A DNA stretch of 64,000 bases from Leptoclinus maculatus (lineage: Eukaryota > Chordata > Actinopteri > Perciformes > Stichaeidae), in contig JAVDOI010000019.1 in the NCBI GenBank assembly GCA_032191485.1, positions 1,153,001 through 1,217,000 of the forward strand, in the 5' to 3' direction. Both the position numbers and the translations under genes were made by a program. Each line of letters opens with the position of its first letter. The first letter of the stretch is position 1. Below, piece after piece: positions 58,494 to 64,000 of the stretch. The notes under the pieces are model-generated. The model saw only the letters and a program-made list of their open reading frames with translations, had not been told where the DNA came from and ran no database searches.

Positions 58494-58674
58494 TCACAGC
58501 CCGGCTAATGGAACACTGCAGTCCTGAAGGGTCCTCGGCTCTGCCTCGTCCATCACGTCTCCCTTATCCCTCCACAGAGGATTCTGGGTAGACGGGCTGA
58601 GCACAGCTGCAGGACTTCGGTCCTGTTTGTGCCTGCGAAGGGCTCTCTGCATCTTGTGCTTGAGATTGGCGAAT
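58494..58674 (-). CDS. Candidate terminal coding exon, minus strand, 59 codons
   Basis: On the minus strand a branch-like aactaat and tttttccctag-like acceptor (AG at 58675-58676) are followed by 59 open codons to a TGA at 58494-58496. The peptide starts FANLKHKMQRALRRHKQ, a basic amphipathic helix, then a Pro/Ser linker and an acidic tail. There is no internal methionine start long enough to be a gene on its own. No family is recognised and the acceptor is only fair, so it may be chance; if real it belongs to a gene on the opposite strand from the main gene model. Confidence 0.2.
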
Positions 58675-58679
58675 CTAGG

Positions 58680-59864
58680 GAAAATATTAGTTGTTTATTA
58701 AATTTGAGTTTAACACGAAAACTAAATTAGGCTGCTTTGTCCGAACTATGTGCAATCATGTCTCCTGGAATTGCTTGTGCACACATGCTGTACTAAGGTG
58801 CATTCAGGTGGATCGGGGTAACACAGAAATGCACAGATCTCTCGTGGCAATAACGTGTGTGTTCTTGTAGTGCCACGTTGCTCATTACGAGGAGCTGATT
58901 GAGAAAATGGGGTTTTAAATTTGCAACGTTTTTAAAAGTAATTGCACCCGAAGCTTCTCAATTCACTTCAGACCAAAACAGCGCTGAACCAAGATGACGC
59001 ACGGCGTGCCATCGATCACCACCGGGTCACCTCTGTGGTGCCGCCGAGCACCATTGAACACCGTAGCGTTTGCACGTCTCCCGGCTTTAGATCATCGCCG
59101 CCACGTGACGGGGGACATCCGCGCGCCGATCAGTAGATGCCTCTAAGCCCCGATTGATTACCAATGGCGCTCCGCACTGTAACGGCTTTAAAATCGCATC
59201 CCTGCCGTCTGATGGTGTTTGTTCGCAGGATTGCCTCTGTTTGCTGTAATTGCCAATCATGCAGGAAAAACGACAACATTACGTGGAGATTGCTGTTGAT
59301 TTCTGCGTCGCAGCTGCAGGTGTATTTAGATGATGCACGCGCCTAGCAGTTGTTATTGATGCACAGTGATTTGCTGCTCTTTGTGGATGGAGACTGTGCA
59401 TTTCCAGTCCTGTATTTACCCAGTAAAGACCTACAGTAGCCATGGATTAACAATGCATCTGTGGCCACAGAAGGGAATTACTGTAAGTGCCACAGAATAT
59501 TCGCGAGTAAAAGTGCAACAGAGAGTCAATAACCACCCAGAGAAAAAGGAACGACACCTGCAGCCACCGCTACATCAGAGCAGTCGTCACCTCTGCCGCG
59601 GGGGCTCTCAAAGCTGTCACATGTGGGCACACGATGAGACCTAACCAGGCAGAACTGGTACATTTCCAAACCGACCGGCTCGCACCCTTTTCTCTCAGCT
59701 GCGAGCGACAGGTGAAAGATCCCGCTCAAAGTCAACAGATTGCAGCAGGTGCGCGGCTGCGGATGGACAGCTGTTTATGTGCTCATAGCTGATTACCCAG
59801 GAGAGCAGGGGAGGGGAGCAGACAGAGGGCAGGGAGGAAGTCCTGCTTGTGTCCTTCAGTAGCT

Positions 59865-59865
<1 letters not shown>
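58680..59865. other. Repeat-free, GC-richer non-coding stretch
   Basis: 58960-59330 is unusually CpG-rich and free of repeats, a reasonable place for a conserved regulatory element. It contains an acceptor-like gtttgttcgcag at 59229, without a convincing partner. Confidence 0.35.

Positions 59866-59921
<56 letters not shown>
59866..59921. repeat. (GT)n followed by (GA)n microsatellite
   Basis: About 12 GT steps then about 16 GA steps. Confidence 0.97.
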
Positions 59922-59924
<3 letters not shown>

Positions 59925-59988
59925 CGGGGGAACACAGAGAGATCAATATTCAGCAAGTGAATGACATTGTTTTTCACCATATATAAAT

Positions 59989-60881
59989 TAGGGATGCACC
60001 GATATTGGACATCGGGCCGATACTGACTCATGTAACTGGATGGGATATCTGTGACAGTTGGGCTGATGTATTCAATTAAATTCAATCTTTATATATTATA
60101 TATATAATATGAATTAATTCCGGTTTATCTTTTTCTCTGCATTAAAATGGTTTACATTTGAATTGTAATTCCTGATAGTTAGACAAATATCTATATTCTC
60201 ATTACATTTATATACATGTATTAATTGGTTAGAGTTAGTTTGACGATCCTGGTCTCAGTGAAGCATATGAAGCTCTGATAAGTTCAGTCAGGAAGACTAT
60301 ATACTCTTGCATTCCTCAGCCCGTAGTTTATTTCTCAAACATCTGCCAATCACTCCTCGCGCATGCTCACTCATTATTTCCCTGCTGTCATTGTTCGGGG
60401 CTGTCAATCATGATATCAACACGACGACACAATGACATCGTTAGCCTATCATCTTGCTGCTGTCTCTTTTTTAAATACGATCTCTTCTCTTTACCTTCTG
60501 TACAATCATGCTGCTGTTACGCACCACTCCACCTCCCTATCTCCGCCCAGTCTTCACAGATCCATCAGCTTTATCAACTCATCATTCTCTCAGCCTCATC
60601 AGCCACCACCACCACCACCGTCTGGACTCCACGGAGGGATTTATCTTGTTGCCGTTCAGGGCAGACGCCCCTCCATTACAAATCTCCCTGTAGAGTCCAA
60701 GTGCCAAAGACTCTGTCAAGACTTTATCATCTATATCATAATAATAAACAACTATCTTTTCTTTATCTAACTTATCTCTCCTGATTTAAATAGCTTATTA
60801 ATGAAACTCTTGCATTGGTACCCAAAGCCCGGGTATCACTATCAGTATCCCGACTGAAATAGTCTGATCGGTGCATTCCTA
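59989..60881. mobile_element. Non-autonomous hAT element with 'tagggatgcaccgat' ends
   Basis: The left end tagggatgcaccgat and the right end, reverse complement of taggaatgcaccgat, differ at one base. The length is 893 bp and no transposase is encoded. Flanking 8-mers (atataaat and ataaaaag) agree only partly, so any target duplication has diverged. This end sequence is that of a common vertebrate hAT group. Contains (CAC)n at 60602-60620. Confidence 0.8.
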
Positions 60882-60990
60882 ATAAAAAGGATGTTTTACA
60901 GATTGTATGCTGCATGTGTGTTTTTATTTATTTATTTATTTTTCTACATTTTGAAGGTCAATTTATTACTTTTTTTTCCTGTGCTTTCAG
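60882..60990. other. Short intron-like spacer with strong 3' splice signal
   Basis: It contains (TTTA)n at 60924-60943 and ends in acttttttttcctgtgctttcag, an excellent polypyrimidine tract and acceptor. Confidence 0.4.
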
Positions 60991-61095
60991 CCTTATCGTC
61001 TTATTGCTCAGTTGTCAAGGAGCTGTCGTCATGGAGAAAATTCCATCTGCTCACGGAGACCCTGGGATGGGTTTGAAACACGGGAGAGAGCTATA
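60991..61095 (+). CDS. Candidate internal exon, 105 bp, plus strand
   Basis: The exon is bounded by a strong acceptor (ttttcctgtgctttcag) and a GTAAGT donor at 61096. Its length is a multiple of three. In phase 0, the phase left by the candidate exon ending at 48716, all 35 codons are open (beginning PYRLIAQLSRS). A second frame is also open and carries an ATG in good context (61031, gtcgtcATGG) starting MEKIPSAHGDPGMGLKHGREL, so it could instead be an alternative first coding exon. The third frame has a stop. I recognise neither peptide. It lies only 110 bp from a hAT element, so exonisation of repeat-flanking sequence is also possible. Confidence 0.3.
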
Positions 61096-62690
61096 GTAAG
61101 TAGACCTTGAGTCGAGGTTGTTTTGTCCCACGACTGTCTCCAAGGTTAGGTCGGCTGTTTTCACGTTTCTTTTTCAATTAGAATTGAGAGGGAGAGAGAT
61201 TGTCTGATTGGCTCACATTGTACGGTCTTTAACGGTCAAATACTTGTTGAAAAGTAGTTGAAAGAGCATTTCCAGCTGCACAGAAAAATAATTCCCCTGT
61301 CACTTCACCTTGCCCTTTCCTGCCCACTCCATCACACTTTAACAGCCTCTCTACTTACTCCCAGAACCTGTCCACCTCCACTTTCCTTTACTGTATCGCT
61401 TTGAGATTCTCATTCATGTCACAGCCGCGCCGACCTTGGATTCGCGGCAGCACGAGGCACTTAATCGTCTATGAATTACCTGCAAGGCGATAAGGCGAGA
61501 AATAACGGCGAGCGAGGACGTTTCTCTCACTTTTAAGTGGTGCTTTCTTGTACTTTGATTAAGTTATACGCAGCCACATCACGACGATACTCGTTAACCA
61601 CCGTTCAATACAACTAAGCACATGGGATTAGTGGTGTTAATGACTTGCTCTGTGGAACCTCAGTAGAACAACAGATTCATCCTCGAGTCTGTTCTCAGCC
61701 ACACCAGGACTTGGTTTAAAGGTTTGATTGAATCGACTGTTACTTACTTTCCTTGATTTTAAGAAGCCTGCACACTCGGAAGCTCCGCTGTCTCCAGGCA
61801 ACAGCAAATCCATCCGCTGTCAATCACTTAGCTCGCATAGATAAATGACACGAGCTGTGTTGTTGGTAAGCAGAATAAGATGATGGTCAACAGGATAATA
61901 GTTGACCTGCTTCATGGTACTTGGACAGCTTTGTCAGGATTCGGGTATCGTCTTTATTGAGCAGCAGTGTCTCCTCATTCCCACCCTTCACATGGCACCT
62001 CGGTACTGTATGTAACTGCTCACACTTCATATTGCCTGATCATGATCCACCTTTTCCTGTTTATTCTGTCTAGTCTGTTCAGTGTTGTATCCTATGTGCG
62101 TAGTTTGATGTTTGATGTCCCATATCCACGAGGTATCCCATTACTCTCCTTCATGCCGTACTGAAAGCAATCTCCCTCCTCACATTGAAGTACGGACTGT
62201 GTTCCGCTCCGTTCCTCAGCTGACATGTTTTTTTTTGTCTTTGTTGGCACGACAAGCTGATGTTCGGAGTAAAATCAATTGTCTGTCTTTTCGGCAACTC
62301 GCTATTCAACTGAGGATGTTTGCTTCACAATGAGTTGAGTCCCAAAGAAAAAACGATGTACTGTGTGTAACAGAGTTTGGCTTCATGACTGTTGACAAAA
62401 TCCAGAGTTATGACAGTTAACTGTGTTAGATATGAGGGGAATTTAACAATCCTTTATCAACATATTGATGTTCTTTAAGTGTATTTCTAATTGACTTTTT
62501 AGACAAAATGGTAATTGTATTCCCAATGTGATTACAGAATAATTTCCTTTATTATAACCCGCTGACATATAACCATGTGTTATTGTCACTGTTATTGTAA
62601 CACCAATCTAATTAGGAAACGAGAGAATCTATTCAATCTCATTTCCATTACATCAAAGCATACATTTAAGAATATAGAGCTATATTACAG
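61096..62690. other. Probable intron, nothing recognised
   Basis: No repeats, RNA genes or supported exons seen; 61400-61530 is GC-richer. Confidence 0.4.
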
Positions 62691-62694
62691 ATAA

Positions 62695-63234
<540 letters not shown>

Positions 63235-63560
63235 GAAGGAACCATGGTTGGTCAGTCCACCTTTTTGGTCGAGACTGAAATATCTCAACAACTGTCCCCT
63301 GGGGACGTGTGATCCCCAGGGGGAGGAACCCGACTGACTTGCCTTTCCTTTGGTGCCACCATTGGTTGACAGATGTGGTTTTGTCTCAGCGATTATTGGA
63401 CTGGTTGCCATGAACATTCATACTCTGCTTTGGTAATCCCCTAACTATTTCCCAGCACCATTATTGTCTAGTTAAAATTTTAATTTGTCCAGTATTTGAT
63501 TTTATGACCAAATATTCTCCTCATGCTAACATGGTAAGCTAAACTGTATGTAAAGTCACA
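63235..63560 (+). repeat. Dispersed teleost repeat, 'ggtcgagactgaaatatctc' type, copy 2
   Basis: ggttggtcagtccacc, gagactgaaatatctcaacaac, gttgccatgaacattca, ttaatttgtccagtattt and tatgaccaaata occur in the same order as copy 1 at 13685-14095. Compared with copy 1 it has extra sequence in the middle and better preserved left words. Confidence 0.7.
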
Positions 63561-64000
63561 GTAAAAAACGTCTTGAGAGGACCAATTCATCTTTGGCTTT
63601 GGTCCATGCGTTGGTTTACAGTGAGAAAAACAAAAGATGTGGTTCTTATCCTGTCGCTCATAGGCAGTCAGTGGTGGTGACTCACTCGCTCCTGAGAGAA
63701 CACCTCTGTTGATTACGGATGTCACTTCCATTTCTGACTCCATTATTTTCTCTCTGCCGGCACGTTCTCGTCTCCTCGCCAGCCAGTCGTGTTGTGTCAA
63801 GGTGAATTGATCATAACCGATGCTGAGCGGCACAATTATTTTCCCATTTTGCTGCCGTTATTGATCCCTTCCTCTGAACAGCCAAGTCGAGTCAAAATGG
63901 ATTAGCCATCAGATTAAGTCTAAAAATTATCTGTGTAGGGAAAGGGGGGTCATTCAAATAGATGAAGGGTACGCATTTTGTGTTCCAGCGGAGTTCCTTT
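63561..64000. other. Non-coding stretch to the window edge
   Basis: The 117-codon minus-strand frame at 63480-63833 overlaps the repeat and has no domain. Nothing else recognised. Confidence 0.4.

Overview
The window looks like nuclear DNA of a teleost fish, probably a percomorph-type genome. It is AT-leaning, single-copy-looking sequence with many long (GT)n/(AC)n arrays. Decayed DNA transposons of the hAT superfamily, a Ty1/copia retrotransposon and several dispersed repeat types that I recognise from teleost genomes are scattered through it. There are no operons, closely packed ORFs, CRISPR arrays or other prokaryotic features. Most open frames longer than 60 codons are chance frames or translations of simple repeats.

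Layout. 1-2.8 kb: a broken Ty1/copia-type retrotransposon on the minus strand. Gag, two zinc knuckles, protease and the pre-integrase domain are visible. It runs off the left edge, and a candidate primer-binding site and LTR lie on its right. 3.4-4.6 kb: a non-autonomous element with 14-bp inverted ends (cagtggcggctggt), holding an AT-rich minisatellite. 6.3-7.5 kb: an internally deleted hAT element with a perfect 8-bp target duplication and a frame-shifted transposase N-terminus. 8.3-8.8 kb: a GC-rich, TATA-containing promoter-like segment followed by a probable 5' exon with a good splice donor. 8.8-64 kb: essentially non-coding sequence, best read as long intron(s) of a plus-strand gene. The best internal exon candidates are 48520-48716 (first possible start codon, closing with CAG|GTGAAA) and 60991-61095 (105 bp, strong acceptor and GTAAGT donor). 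I cannot name this gene. Within the intron, 25.0-26.8 kb holds a nested hAT complex with an intact 8-bp target duplication, and 60.0-60.9 kb holds another hAT-like element. 21.8-22.2 kb has a CCAAT/GC/TATA/AATAAA arrangement that could be a solo LTR or an alternative promoter.

How the parts relate. The probable host gene is represented only by regulatory and 5' exon sequence. Everything else is mobile-element sediment and simple repeats inside or beside its introns. Several repeat types occur twice or more: 13.7/63.2 kb, 24.7/49.5 kb, 10.6/24.2 kb, 42.7/44.4 kb and 22.5/28.8 kb. I found no convincing undescribed multi-gene system. The most interesting items are the giant-intron gene model with an overlapping upstream ORF, the layered hAT insertions that can be dated relative to one another, and the frame-split zinc-knuckle region of the copia element. 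Family names for dispersed repeats rest on my recognition and need a repeat-library search.
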